A stretch of 64,000 nucleotides of DNA from assembly GCF_051020985.1 (NCBI RefSeq), contig NC_135002.1, positions 5,828,001 to 5,892,000 of the forward strand, in the 5' to 3' direction. The first letter of the stretch is position 1, and every line of letters starts with the position of its first letter. The translations under genes were made by a program, and so were the position numbers. Positions 12,201 to 23,380 of this stretch are shown in pieces. The stretch comes from Nomia melanderi (taxonomy: Eukaryota > Arthropoda > Insecta > Hymenoptera > Halictidae). The notes under the pieces are model-generated. The model worked only from the letters and a program-made list of their open reading frames with translations. It was not told the origin of the DNA and made no database searches.

Positions 12201-15200
12201 TGACAATACCATTCCAAAGAAACATCAAAAATCGGAACATTAAATTACCATTGAAATAATACAAGAATGTAAAAGCAATATCTCCATATGAACAGATACT
12301 AGTAAAATTTAGTAACAAAATTATAATCATGATCGCAATTATAATCCAAAGTCAAATTCTTACTTGTACGTCTAACTTCGACCCTTCACGGACGAATGTC
12401 ATTTCGGCGGGATGAAATTTCCATCCTCGAAGGACTGAGTCGCAAACTAATGATTTCATTACTCAAACTACAAGCGATCTGCGCGTAGTTCCTTTCTCTA
12501 TTGTTCTTTTCGATTGATACGTAATTTTGCTTCATCCACCGAAGATTTTGTATAAGGTGGAGTGGGGTAAGTGCACCCCAGTTTTTAGTAAGTTTGACTT
12601 TCCACCCATATATCTTTAATTTGTTTTATAATACTTCAACATTTATTGAAATCAGCGAATACTTGAGTTAACACGCTTTAAATAACATTGACAAAAACGC
12701 CAGTTTCACTTGTATATTTTAATTTTTCAAGAAAATTGTAAGAAGTCCAACAACTGTGTACTTTCCCCGAAAATCGGGCATGTGCACAACCGACCATTGA
12801 AATCGATTTGAAGCCTTATATCATATGCTACGAGGCAAGAGTATATATATACATAATTATTGATATGTTTACTATAAAATTCTTTTTACCGCATTCAAAT
12901 ATGTTTCGTAGTGTATAATGTATTTCGTAAGTAGACGTGCTCTTTACATGCGGTGCTTTCGAACTGGTTGGCATAAATCGGGGATTCCCCTTATTAACTG
13001 GGCGACATCTACGTGGATAGGATGGTATTAACTTTGAGTAGATTACTACATATTCGATATTGCAATTTCTCTCATACTATAATAATAATAACTCGTTCAT
13101 GCACTTACCCCATTCCACCTTATTTCAAAGAATCTTCGTCCGCAAAGGATTAAAGGGAAAAAAACAAAGTCCAGAAGAGAAGAGTCGTCCGAACGGATTC
13201 TAGCGTCGTGAAAAATGGCGGGATCGATGTACATATCCGGGTGGCGATAAATGGCCGGTGCGTGTGGCTCGCGGCGTACACGTGTAAACCGTAGCCTGTT
13301 ACAGAGCCACATATCCGTCCCGTGGACTAGAATTCTGTCCGCGGGGGTTACACACGTACTATGCCCAGTGTCGTCGTCGTCGTCGTCGTCGCCGCGAGTG
13401 TGCCCCCCGTATACGGAAAGTAGAAAATTACCCGCGATTACGCCGCTTCCGAGAACCACCGCCACGACGTCTCCTATTAACGTTTCTCGGGAGATCGTTT
13501 TCTCTTTGTTAACCGGCTGAAAGTTAGCCGTGCTCGCGCGCCAGCCTCGCGCCAGTTGCCCAGACATGGGAACGACGGATGGACAAAATTGTTATCCGCA
13601 TGGAACGCCTCGAATAAGGAGCCCGAGATAAAACGCTTCCTGTCCGTCGTCGTCTTTCGCCTCGAAACAAGAATTTTAATTGTCGGATGAGGCTGCGATT
13701 CGACGCGAGTCGCGAAGCAAATAACCGTCTTTAAGCAGTCATTACCGCCGAAACCTGGGTAGCGTTCAGCGGTGTTCTTCCCTTTTTTCGTCGGGTAATT
13801 ATGTCGTTCATTTGGAACGAAACGTAATAATTGGAAAGCTTGTGAGAGATACTTGAGAAGCCTCATCCTGTCGGCAGGAAATTATCGAAATACTTTTCGC
13901 GTCTAAAAGACCAATGAAATCCTCGGTCGTGATAATTCTGTCGTTAGAATCTGTTATAGATTTCATATGTAAGAAGAATGGAGAAAGAAACGTTAATCGC
14001 CACTTTCCAATCGTGGCTACCGGAATCCCGTAAAGATGGCGGTTGAGCAAACTCCAAGCAAATGGCGTCCCGGAATCGGTGGATTGAGCTTGTTAATCGA
14101 AAGCGCGAGCACCGATACCAGTTTAATAATTCCCAATCGTCCGAGGTACGATCGAACACGATTCCTGGGAAAATCGACGACCGAACGCGCCGCGGGCAAA
14201 CATTTCGAAGATACCCCGTGCAGAATCCGTCGCCGGGGTATCGTCGACCGGAGATCAATCGGCGCGCGGGTCCCCGTCGAGGTGGCCGCTCGCAATTTTC
14301 ATTCCCGTGTTCGATTTCCCAGTTGGAAATTAGTTCGTTTCCGGCGTGCCGCGGCGGGACGCCGAAAATAGGGTGGAACAAACCGATCGGGGGCAACGTG
14401 GAAAACTCCCGCGGAGGATCGATAATCGGCCGATCAAAGGTCTCGGGGACGGGTTATTCCGTTCGCTGCGTGCGTGCGTCGATCGATCCCAACGAGATTT
14501 ATTGAGATTTTTCGCTCGTCGCGGGCCGTCGTTTATATGCGGACACGTGCACGCACGCGCGCGCGCGCGCGCGCCTACGGGCGTGGAAAGGCATCGCAAG
14601 GCGTTTGCATACGATTACTCTCGCCGGGGAATTTTATTTTCATTTGCCGGCCATTGTTCGTGGCCATCGACGCGATCTCCTCGTTTTTCCTTAGTGTTCG
14701 CGGAGGAAATGCCATCTTCTCGCTTTCCGTGGTTCGCCGCCGGACAGATGCTTCTTATCTGCGCCGGAGATCGCGCGCGTGCTCCCGAAATTAACGATAA
14801 CGCCGCTGATTAAACCTGTCACGCGTCGAACGTGGGACAATTTATCTAATCTGACAGCGTGATTCGTTAGATCATCGTCGTATAAACGCGGACGGTTTGT
14901 TTTCCTCCGGACGCCGCGACATTCGAGAGTTTTATCTTCGGATCTCCGGCCGGTTCTCCGCAATTCTCCGGCGTGTTTCTCCGTCCGCCGGAGAAATACC
15001 GCGCGGCATTGCTGTTTTCGAAAAGAGCAATGCCACGTAAATAAGAGAAGTAATTCGCGCGCGAATTTATTTCGTAACGCCTGCCGAGGGAAATTGCGTT
15101 CGTTATCCGTTGCGAATGTTCCTTTATTTATTTCCTCGGCGAACGCCGTTCCTCGCGCGAACGGAAAAGCACGCTAGGGGGGAACGCGAAATTACAAAGT

Positions 15201-18200
15201 AAGAATGGGGATCACTGTCAGCAGCAGCGACCGAGAATATTCAAAGACAGCGATGTAGTTCCCCGGTCACGTTACAATGATTACACAGGATAGATACGGC
15301 GAGGGTGTAACGCGCAATGGCCGACGCGTTTCATCGTGCATATTAATAGTCCGAGCGCCGGTCGTAAAATTTCGGACACGGAAAAATATGTTTGTTTGCC
15401 TACCCGTTGCATAACGCGAAAACATCGCAAGGGAAAATAGTGATAAATAAAAAATAGAAGTAGAAGCTTGACAGTTTATAAAGATCTCGAACGGAAGTCG
15501 ACGAAACTGAATGTTACTCGATTCCGTGGAATTCAAATACAATATTACTCACCATCAATGAAAGTAAACATAGATGCAAACGAACATTCTTCTTGGTCTC
15601 TAATAAATTATTAACCTTTCGCAGTCGACCGCCGTAACTTAGCCTTGACACCTAAATTCGAAAATGAATGATTCGATTATTCAAACGAGAGACCGACGTG
15701 TAGTTTCTTTCTCTGTTTAACACTTCGAAGCGCATCTCAGCTTCTTTATATAAAAGCTCTCCAAAAGTTTAACAGATCCTCGTCCGCAATTGATATCAAA
15801 GTGATCCCAGCCGGTTGAATCGCGAAAAGGGTCGCAGAACGACACGTTGGAAGTGTGCTGGGTAAAAAGAGGATCGTCACTCTGAATTACGAACTTTCAG
15901 CGAGCGAGTCCCGCGGGTTTCTAATTCAAGGGGCCGGATACACGGGACTGGGAACATCGGAGCTCGCCCCGGAGCCATCTCCTAGGAGACAGGCACAGTT
16001 CCCGCGGGGAAAAAATCGCAATAATGGCCCATAGAATTCTCGAAAGGATTATCGAGGCCGGTGGTACCGCGGTTTCGTTTTGCTCGTGACTGACTCTCCT
16101 TATTCGTGCCACCAGCGGGAATCGTTCCATAAACAATCGGCCACTTTCACTCGGGGGCCTCGTGTGCACGCCACGGAATTCGCGATACCGCGGCGTATCG
16201 TTTAACCGGGGCCGTAAACATGGCCGCCGGCAGCGAAGGCCTGCAAACAGAGAAGTAAATACCTTCGCCGTTCGATTTTCTCTTTATTCCTTTTTTTCCC
16301 CTTCTTTCCTCCTCGTTCGCTTTTTTCCATTCTTTTCTCCGGCGAGCCGTCGGAGGCCTTCGTTTTCGTAAATAGGAAGCTCCCTCGCCTCCGCGATTGT
16401 TTGCGGTCCGAGGCCGTTCTTATCGGGCCGTTATCTCGGATCTTTTTCCATCGCGCCGGTTGTTTGCCTTCCACCGGTCTCCGTAATCGGCCGAACCCCG
16501 CCGCGCCCTGCCCGGCACGGAGCCCGCGAAGTTCCGCGACACGAAACGCTTCACGACCAATTATTGTCCCAGCTGTTCCCGAAACCCTGCCTCGAACTTG
16601 CGAAACTGCAGCTCCCGCCGGTTTCCGCGAAAATGAAAACTCCTGTATTATTACGGTCCCCCCAGGAGATCGGCGCTCTCGCGGATGGAAACATTGATGT
16701 AATAGCAGTTCCCCTTGATTCACGGTTGTAGGAGGCAGCATCACGACGACGCTTCGCGATTGTTTGCATAATGAAATTGTGCTCGCGAGTGGTAGGAACG
16801 CTGTACCTCGTCTTTCTCGCCGGTCGGAAGAAGGACGGACCCACCGAGCGCGGCGGATAGGTAGACGCCGGCGCAGAGATTAAGGTCGCCTTATGTGTCA
16901 AGCACTTTAGACGTAATAAAACTTTTATTGAACTTAGGGAGGAGGACGAAGTTTCGGAGACATTCGTGGATCGTGTTGTCTAAAAAGTAAAGGACACAAG
17001 TAGGTCGAGTACAAGAGTGTCCGGAACTTGAATTTCAAGAATTACGTCTGCTATTAGTCAAACAGATGATTAATACAGAAAAGTAGAAATGAACGTACAG
17101 AATCTATGAATGAACAGTTCCATCCTTTAACCTTTTGCGGACGAATGTCATTTCGGGGAGATGTTCATATTTGGAAAATGATATAATTACTCGGACAGCA
17201 AGAGACCAGTATATAATTTCTATTTTTGCTCTTATTTAACCGATTAATACATAATTCAGCTTCACCTGTTAAAGGTTTCACTTCAAAGAATCTCCGTCCG
17301 CAAACGGTTAGATCTAGTTCAGACAAGCATCGTCCATAGACGCTCTAGCTCCTGGACTTGAACTTCGCTCGTTCGTGAATCTGAATCAGGATTTACCCGA
17401 GCGCGTTCGGTGATGCATGAACGAAAGCCGCGCTCGGCGGGCGAGCGTGTAAATATTCCGTTCGCTGGTCGAGCGTTTTCGCGAAAAACGGGCTCGTGGA
17501 CCAAGAACACGTCCAGCCGGGAAGGACTTCCGTCGCCGTCGGATCGTGTACGGGTCTCGAGCCGGAAACGAAGCGGCCAGAGGCACCGGTGTACACCTTC
17601 TGATTGCGAAACAGCATGTTCTCGGTGTACGGCACGAGGCGGCCACGTACTCAACATGGTCACGAACATGAATTGCAGACGGGAAGGAATGCGACGCGCT
17701 GGTCTGCTACCACGAGAAGGACTCCAGCCTGGTCATCGGTATCGTGATACCAACCCTGGAGACCAGGCATCGATACAAGTGCACGGCGCTCGAGCTCTCC
17801 CACCTGAACCAGAACTGTGAGTCTCAACTTTAATTATACGCGAGCCGGACGCTTCCATCCGCGGGATGCTCCGCCTGACAGCGTCGTCGAGTTTGCCCTT
17901 GTTCGGGGGCTGGAATACTTTTCGCGCCGGTGGAATGCATTCGAGCCCGCCGAATCGCGGGTTCGTCGCGAGCGTATTTACCGTACAGCGACGAGAGAAA
18001 GGGGGGAGTCGGTTTCCTTCCTAGAAAGCGACGCGCCGGTTCGGAGGGGTTTCGAAAGTTCTCCGGGAATTAAGGTTAGATAAGTCTCGGAGTATCGTTC
18101 GGGTATGAATTCTGTACGCGTACTCCGCCGTGAAGAGTATGTTAGCACGCAAATGCGCGATAAAGCGTATAATTTACAGGATAGCACGCGAAATGAGTCG

Positions 18201-21200
18201 CCCGGAAGCGTGTAGTATCGTTCGCCGATGAATTCTACATAGAATCACGTCCCGCGGTACCGATCGGTGTGATTACAGGGAAATATGCGCGTTTCACAAA
18301 AACAGACGCCGGCAGTTCGTTCGAAAGCTACGCGTGGTACGCGCGGGTTAACCGTTGCTTAACCGTTTGTGCACCACCCGCCGCTTTCGCGCTCTTTGGA
18401 TTTAACGTCGGAAAAATCCAGCGCGTTCGAACGATACGGGCAACCGACGCACTCGCGATCTGACGAGACGCTCGATTTCTCAGACGCCTGTACGTTGCGT
18501 CGCTACTTGTTTTGTGTGTAGGTGATCCGAGTAATATTGTATTTTGTTGTTACCTTTTAAATGTTAATATATTTATAAATTAATATATTAATATTTTATG
18601 TTTATATGTGTTTTCTTTGTGATCCTGTTATCGTTTCTATGTGGATCTGTCTGTAGAATGTAGAATATGGAGGTTGATATTTGGGAGATCTAAAATGTTG
18701 AACCTTTGGGAGTTTGAATCTCTAGAAGACAGTTTCTAGAAGTTTTAATTTATAGAAGCTAGAGTCTCGAGAAGTTTTAATCTATAGAAGCCAGAGTCTC
18801 TAGAAGTTTTAATCTCTAGTAGCCAGAGTTTGTAGAAGTTTGAATCTATAGAAGCCAGAGTCTCTAGAAGTTTTAATCTCTAGGAGCCAGAGTTTGTAGA
18901 AGTTTGAATCTATAGAAGCCAGAGTCTCTAGAAGTTTGAATCTCTAGAAGTTTGAATCTCTAGATGTTTGGATCTCTAGAAGCTAGAGTCTGTAGAAGTT
19001 TGAATCTATAGAAGCTAGAGTCTCGAGAAGTTTTAATCTCTAGGAGCCAGAGTCTGTAGAAGTTTTAATCTCTAGGAGCCAGAGTCTGTAGAAGTTTGAA
19101 TCTCTAGAAGCTAGAATCTCTAAAAGTTTGAATTTCTAGAAGCTAGAGTCTGTAGAAGTTTGAATCTATAGAAGCTAGAGTTCCTAGAAGTGTTAATCTC
19201 TAGAAGCTAGAGTCTCTAGAAGTTTGAATTTCTAGACGTTTGAATCTCTAAAAGTTTGAATCTCTAAAAGTTTGAATTTCTAGACATTTGAATCTCTAGA
19301 CGTTTGAATCTCTAGACGTTTGAATCTCTAGACGTTTGAATCTCTAGAAGTTTGGATCTCTAGAAGTTTGAATTTCTAAAAGTTCGAATCTCTAGACGTT
19401 TGAATCTCTAGAAATTTAAATCTCTAACACCTAGAATCTCCAAAATAAATCTCCGAAATCTACAATTCCTACAATTTACATTCGAAGCTTTCCAACCAGA
19501 CAATTATCAATCTCAGTATTTCATAACAATACAATCTTCGCTTCGAACCTCGCATTTCCTTCAGCATTCAATCTACATTATATAGATTATATATAATACT
19601 ATTAATAGTCTTAACATAGATTAAGCCAAGCGCTGTCGCGTCGCTCAACTTTTCTCGACAACAAAATAAAAGTACCGCTACCACGCTTGTATCTTCTCGC
19701 GTCCCATTCAGAAAGCGCTATTGCTCAGTTTTCCTAAAAACCTCCGGTACTCAAACGTTTAACGAAAAAGCCATTACCGCGGGAGGGGGAGCGAAAGAGG
19801 GGAACACCGTTGAGTCGGGGGACGCGCAATTAACGCGGATTCGGATCCTCGGTTTCCAGGGAGGATCGAGGGGTGCGCGTGAATCGTTAACTCGTGTCTC
19901 GCTTGGCTCGCGGCTGATAGAATCTTCCGGGGACAAACAGAGAGCGAATGGGTCGCCGCGCGCGATCGCGGCGCGAGCGAAGGCGGCCGAATGTTTGGCG
20001 TTTGTGGAGCAGCGTCGTTCTAGTTTCGCGGACGCGGAGCATCTCATGAATATCAACGGCTAGGCGCGCGGCGTGATAACGTGCGCTCGGCGAAAAATAT
20101 TCAGACACTAATTTCCTTCTAATTGGCGGTACAAAATTGGGCCGTGTAGCCGGGCACCCGGCGAACCGCACGCTCGCGCACGCCTGTCGACCGCGATTTT
20201 ATTAATGCAAATTGCTGCGCGCCGCCCGGCCCCAATCCGACGATGCAAAGCAACCTATACATAAATTTCGTTGCCGGCCTCCTCCTCCTCCTCCTCCTCC
20301 TCCTCCCTCTGTTCCTCCTTTTTTTCCCTCCGTCGCCCCTCCCGTTTTTTGCCCCTATTCGCCCACGAAAACTGGGGCTGCCCGCGCACTCGATAATCGG
20401 AAATTTACACCCCTGTCCGGTAGTTACCGGACGCTCGTATCGGCACGTAGAATCGACGGCGAACCGACGCGAAGTTATTACATGCAAATTGCAGTACGTG
20501 CGAACTAGACGGTCCTGTACAGTTTTCGAGTCTTCGGACGAGCAGCCGTGGAATACTTTGACGCTGATCCGAATTTCAATCCTCTGGCGAACTTTGTTTC
20601 TTGGTTCGCCTTTCTGTCCACTTGGAGTTACTCCTATTAACCCTTTGCACTCGGACGTTTCTTACTGGAAATATTTAACATTTCTTTGCGAGGCGGAGAC
20701 GATGTTCTTTGGAACTAATTCGAAGAGGAATCGCTAGTACATTGAGGAACAAAGCTGTATTATTCTAATGTTTCGCGTATCGAGGCATTATAGAAAGTTT
20801 AACGTTAAATATCGCATTCTATAGTTTTACTGTGTCAAATCAAGTGGTGACTGAGAGTCACCGCTCGAGTGCAAAGGGTTGCTTGTATGTATGCTTCCTT
20901 TCTTTCAGAATTCTTGAGAAAAATTCAACTCCTTGTTACGTACTTTTCTAGATACTTTCAGTATCCCTGTATCAAAGAAATGACGAATTTCTCAGTAGAA
21001 ATTTATGTCTCTAACACTACTACCGAGCATTTAATACGATTAATATGCAATTCCTATAAAAATTGTAACAATAGATTATTTTTGGTTTCTTCAGGCGTTC
21101 GTTATAGTATTCAAGTGAAACTATTTATTTTCAAAATCATTTCGAATATTCAATGCTTTGAAGATATCGATGATTGCGAAACAGGAAAACTGAAACCATT

Positions 21201-23380
21201 TTGACTGGTACGGTAGTCTAGTGCTAAGCAACAAGTGTACGCTTGAACGGCCCATGAAGAAGCATATAAAAAACATGCTCGACGGAGTCGGACATATATA
21301 TTTACAACACCTACATGGTTTGCAGGGTTGTTTCAACCTCTTAGGCACGGCTGAATTTTGCACGGGGCTGTTTTCTACGCGAGTACATTAGAATGAAGCT
21401 TTTAACGATTAAATTCTATTTTTTCTGAAAGATATGATACACATAATTCAACTTTAACAATTTACTTCAATAACTAGTAATACAATTGGGTATGATCTAT
21501 GATATATCGATAGCGACGTAGCCACTACAGTGGCGCGTCGTGCCTAAGAGGTTAAAGTCGTTAGTCAGTGCCCGAATAAGCAATGGAATCCGAGAATCGC
21601 GTTTGCATCGGAACTCGCGTGTCCCTCGGAGCAACTGTCCCGGGCAGCCGCGCGCGATTAGCCCGAGGCGTGTTCCGTCCTTCTCTATCGAGCGACGAAA
21701 ATAAAAGCCTCTCGCGGCGGCCGGCCGGCCGAAACTCCGAAAATCGCATTTCCCCGCGAGCGCGCTTCGTCGGGGACGCGTACACGCGAGGAAGAAATAA
21801 CCGGAAGATAACAGGGATCCTTCAGGATCACGGAATCACGCCGGGGAACTTGGCAAATTGAATTAGAAAGTTGCCCGGTCCCTCGGCCGTCGAGTGTCTC
21901 GTTTGTCTCCGGCAGACAGCCGCGGTTTCGAATTAGGTGTGTACAAGGAAGGCGACACCCGCCGACTCCGCGCATTTCGCTCCGGCAACTTCTGATAGTG
22001 CCTCGAAACCTGGGGGAACTGTTGCAATCCCCGTCGCGCTGGCTCCCCGCTCGGCCGGCGTCTTTCGTTCCCGGCCTAACCGGCGTCCGGACGAAAGCGT
22101 GTCGCGCGGATCTCACGCGCGACTACCTTCCGACAATCGAGAAACTTTGCTCGGACTACGAGTCGCTGGGTAAGAGTGTCGTTTCGGGTAGAAAGTGTCC
22201 GTCGAAATTGTCGGCTGAAAGAATGGCGGTAGAGGAATGAGATAGAGGAACCGATTCGGGACAGTTTTCGAGAGTATTGACGAATGTCGACGTTTCGGCG
22301 AGATGAGATGTTCATATTTGGAAGACTAAGTCGCTGAAAAGTGATTTAATTAGTCGACAGTTAGAGATCAGATTCCTTTTTTTCTATTGATTAAGCGATT
22401 GATAATCCAGTTTCTTCTATTGAAGGTTTTATACATTTCTAAAAACCTCCGCAAAGGGTTAAGCACTCTAGTTAGATAGTAAGCTGAAGTTAACGTTACA
22501 GTTAACCCTTTGCACTCGAGAGGTGACTCTCAGTCACTACATGATTCGGTACAATAAAACTATGAAGTTGAATGTTTAATGTTAAATTAAAGTTTGCATT
22601 GCTACGTGAAATACTTAAATAAAGCACCTCTGTCAATTCATCTATGAATTATCGTTAAATTAGTTTCAAACAATACGACCTACATCTGGTCAGAAAATGT
22701 TGAATATTTCTATTGAAAAACTTTCGAGTGCAAAGGGTTAACGCTAACCTGAAGTTAAGGCTAGCACCATAAACGAGATATGTAGATTCGTTGAGTCGTT
22801 ACGACACCGTTCCCTGTGATCAATGAATATTTATCACATGGACGCACAGAATTTGCATGATTTACGGAATCGACCAAATTTCCATGTAGTTATTGAAAAA
22901 GACTATCTAATCGTTCGCTCGTTTGTCTTTTCAGGGAGCCTAGAGATCGGCCCTCACGCAGCGTCCAGCCGCAGAGTGATCGTAGTCTTGAGTCCCACAT
23001 CGTTGGGCAACGTTTGGAACGAGACGAACGTCGGCGCTGTCCTGAAGCAACTGTCATCGCTCGCCACGCAGACGATAGTGATAGCAACGAAGCAGCTGCC
23101 GAACGTGACGACGATCGCGAAACGATCGAGCAGAGGATGCAACGACTCCGGCGAACTGTCCCTCGACCGCATGAAAATCCTGACTTGGAACGAAGACGGT
23201 GGTACCACTGGCGGTGCGGACAACCGAAAATTCTGGTACCACCTTCGGTTGGCAATGCCGCCAGTCCGGCCAATCAGCAACGAGACCGGCTGCCAGTCGG
23301 TCGCCATGATCGTCCAAGCGAACGGCAAATGCGGCCAGCAGAAGGCGAGATCGCGCGAGAGCCTCGAAGTTCTAGTTTAA
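9113..23380 (+). CDS. Ig-TIR receptor, interleukin-1-receptor-like (3' four coding exons)
   Basis: Predicted single-pass receptor with an extracellular Ig fold, a membrane span and a cytoplasmic TIR signalling domain. Exons: 9113-9246, 10094-10258, 17679-17816, 22935-23380. The three introns are all phase 1, each junction restores a codon (Glu, Asp, Trp), and every splice site is AG/GT, giving a 293-residue open frame ending in TAA. Seen: the Ig signature DYGEYKC; a hydrophobic span after SFMLG; WLPMVLLCRDKF just inside the membrane; DGKECDALVCY, which matches the start of IL-1R-family TIR domains; SRRVIVVLSP (third TIR strand region); and RKFWYHLRLAMPP, the FW box 3. Toll receptors have leucine-rich repeats outside, so this is the other TIR-receptor class. 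The N-terminus is missing, so the number of Ig domains is unknown. The tail after the TIR is short, about 35-40 residues. No overlap with neighbouring genes; the ABC transporter lies 6.5 kb downstream on the opposite strand. Confidence 0.85.
9459..9675 (+). mobile_element. TTAA element, family D, copy 1
   Basis: TTAA at both ends (9459-9462, 9672-9675). TIR CACGTTGAACGCC and GGCATTCAACGTG. Perfect 14-bp palindrome GGTCACCGGTGACC at 9643-9656, 15 bp from the right end. It lies in the intron between the Ig and membrane exons. Confidence 0.87.
10094..10258 (+). CDS. Ig-TIR gene: transmembrane exon
   Basis: The acceptor AG is at 10092-10093 and the donor GTAATT begins at 10259. Both junctions are phase 1; the codon joined to the Ig exon is GAG (Glu). 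It encodes a short juxtamembrane stretch with an N-glycosylation sequon (NGS), a hydrophobic helix of about 20 residues (LGVLVLVLLISAGAF), an Arg stop-transfer, then WLPMVLLCRDKFAPLEEN. The last part resembles the segment between membrane and TIR in the IL-1R family. Confidence 0.87.
12378..13153 (+). mobile_element. TTAA element, family A, copy 2, split by another element
   Basis: The left part (12378-12554) and right part (13121-13153) together make one family A copy; the middle is a 566-bp inserted element (12555-13120). The left flank TTAA has decayed to TCGA; the right one is intact at 13150-13153. Confidence 0.8.
12555..13120. mobile_element. 566-bp non-autonomous DNA transposon with TA duplication
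   Basis: Terminal inverted repeats of about 21 bp, starting AGGTGGARTGGGGTAAGTG, differ at one base between the two ends. TA is present on both sides (12553-12554 and 13121-13122). Removing the element and one TA restores the family A sequence, so the empty site is known. This matches a Tc1/mariner-type element. No transposase frame inside. Confidence 0.85.
13369..13394. repeat. GTC trinucleotide repeat
   Basis: An uninterrupted run of GTC units in the large intron of the Ig-TIR gene. Confidence 0.9.
14552..14574. repeat. CG dinucleotide repeat
   Basis: A run of alternating C and G preceded by GCACGCACG. Another short one is at 7441-7454. Confidence 0.88.
15611..15794 (+). mobile_element. 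TTAA element, family A, diverged copy 3
   Basis: Begins TTAACCTTTCGCAGTCGAC and ends TCCTCGTCCGCAATTG. The interior still shows the family order (ATGATT, CAAACGAGAGACC, TTAGCTTCT-like) but is heavily mutated, so this is an old copy. Confidence 0.6.
17127..17311 (+). mobile_element. TTAA element, family A, copy 4
   Basis: TTAACCTTTTGCGGACGAATG at the left; CTCCGTCCGCAAACGGTTAG at the right. It lies in the intron just before the first TIR exon. Confidence 0.78.
17679..17816 (+). CDS. Ig-TIR gene: first TIR exon (box 1)
   Basis: Acceptor AG at 17677-17678, donor GTGAGT at 17817; the joined first codon is GAC (Asp), giving DGKECDALVCYHEKD. This corresponds to TIR box 1, where the usual family form is a Tyr-Asp-Ala-X-Val-Ser-Tyr type strand. 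Here the first Tyr is Cys and the Ser is Cys. The exon ends in LELSHLNQN, where the BB loop with its usual Arg-Asp...Pro-Gly (box 2) is expected but not present. Confidence 0.87.
18418..19762 (+). repeat. Dispersed repeat, copy 1, expanded by a minisatellite
   Basis: The left part (18418-18580) and right part (19600-19762) match the copy at 27933-28285 in order: GCACTCGCGATC, GACGAGAC, CTCAGACGC, GTACGTTGCGTCGCTACTTG, ATCCGAGTAATA, TTAACATAGATTAAG, AGCGCTGTCGCG, TTTTCTCGACA, AAATAAAAG and CCCATTCAGAAAGCGC. A shared AATAAA and TATA-like run hint at a solo LTR, but the ends are not defined. Confidence 0.7.
18690..19445 (+). repeat. Minisatellite, about 16-17-bp unit with higher order
   Basis: The basic unit is TCTCTAGAAGTTTGAAT with variants. 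The first two thirds alternate two versions, giving a unit of about 32-34 bp (AGAAGTTTTAATCTCTAGGA then GCCAGAGTCTGT). The last third (19190-19430) is mostly simple units with TAGACGTTTGAATCTC. Nearly every unit holds the palindrome TCTAGA. It lies in the last intron of the Ig-TIR gene. Confidence 0.92.
20278..20307. repeat. CCT trinucleotide repeat
   Basis: A run of CCT units followed by a T/C-rich stretch. Confidence 0.9.
20637..20882 (+). mobile_element. TTAA element, family B, copy 2
   Basis: TTAACCCTTTGCACTCGGAC to CTCGAGTGCAAAGGGTTGC. The right TTAA has decayed to TTGC. Perfect 7-bp-arm hairpin GGTGACT-GAG-AGTCACC at 20846-20862. Confidence 0.82.
21333..21555. mobile_element. TTAA element, family I
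   Basis: TCAACCTCTTAGGCACG at the left and CGTGCCTAAGAGGTTAA at the right; the 13-bp inverted repeats are perfect. Hairpin GCCACT-AC-AGTGGC at 21521-21534, 17 bp from the right TTAA. Confidence 0.85.
22276..22462 (+). mobile_element. TTAA element, family A, copy 5 (left end lost)
   Basis: Starts at GACGAATGTCGACGTTTCGG without the CCC tip and ends CCGCAAAGGGTTAA. It lies in the last intron of the Ig-TIR gene, 40 bp from family B copy 3. Confidence 0.75.
22502..22741 (-). mobile_element. TTAA element, family B, copy 3 (reversed)
   Basis: Both TTAA sites are intact (22502-22505, 22738-22741) with TIR CCCTTTGCACTCGA and TCGAGTGCAAAGGG. The hairpin GGTGACT-CTC-AGTCACT is at 22522-22538, next to the left end because the copy is reversed. 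Confidence 0.87.
22935..23380 (+). CDS. Ig-TIR gene: last exon with rest of TIR domain and stop
   Basis: A strong acceptor (TTTGTCTTTTCAG) ends at 22934. The first two bases GG join T of the previous exon to give Trp. The frame reads SRRVIVVLSPTSL, then a Trp and Glu (VWNETN) where TIR domains have their alphaC helix, an Ile/Val-rich strand, a Ser/Gly-rich insertion, MKILTWNED, and the box 3 sequence RKFWYHLRLAMPP. About 35-40 residues follow before the TAA at 23378-23380. Other frames of this exon are also open because it is GC-rich, but only this frame joins in phase and gives TIR motifs. Confidence 0.87.

Noticed and set aside
16202..16744. A 180-codon minus-strand frame in the large intron of the Ig-TIR gene
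   Set aside because: Low-complexity Arg/Lys/Gly composition in GC-rich DNA, no domain, no splice support.
18690..19445. The regular array as a CRISPR-like repeat
   Set aside because: There are no unique spacers; units are contiguous variants of one short sequence in a eukaryotic intron.
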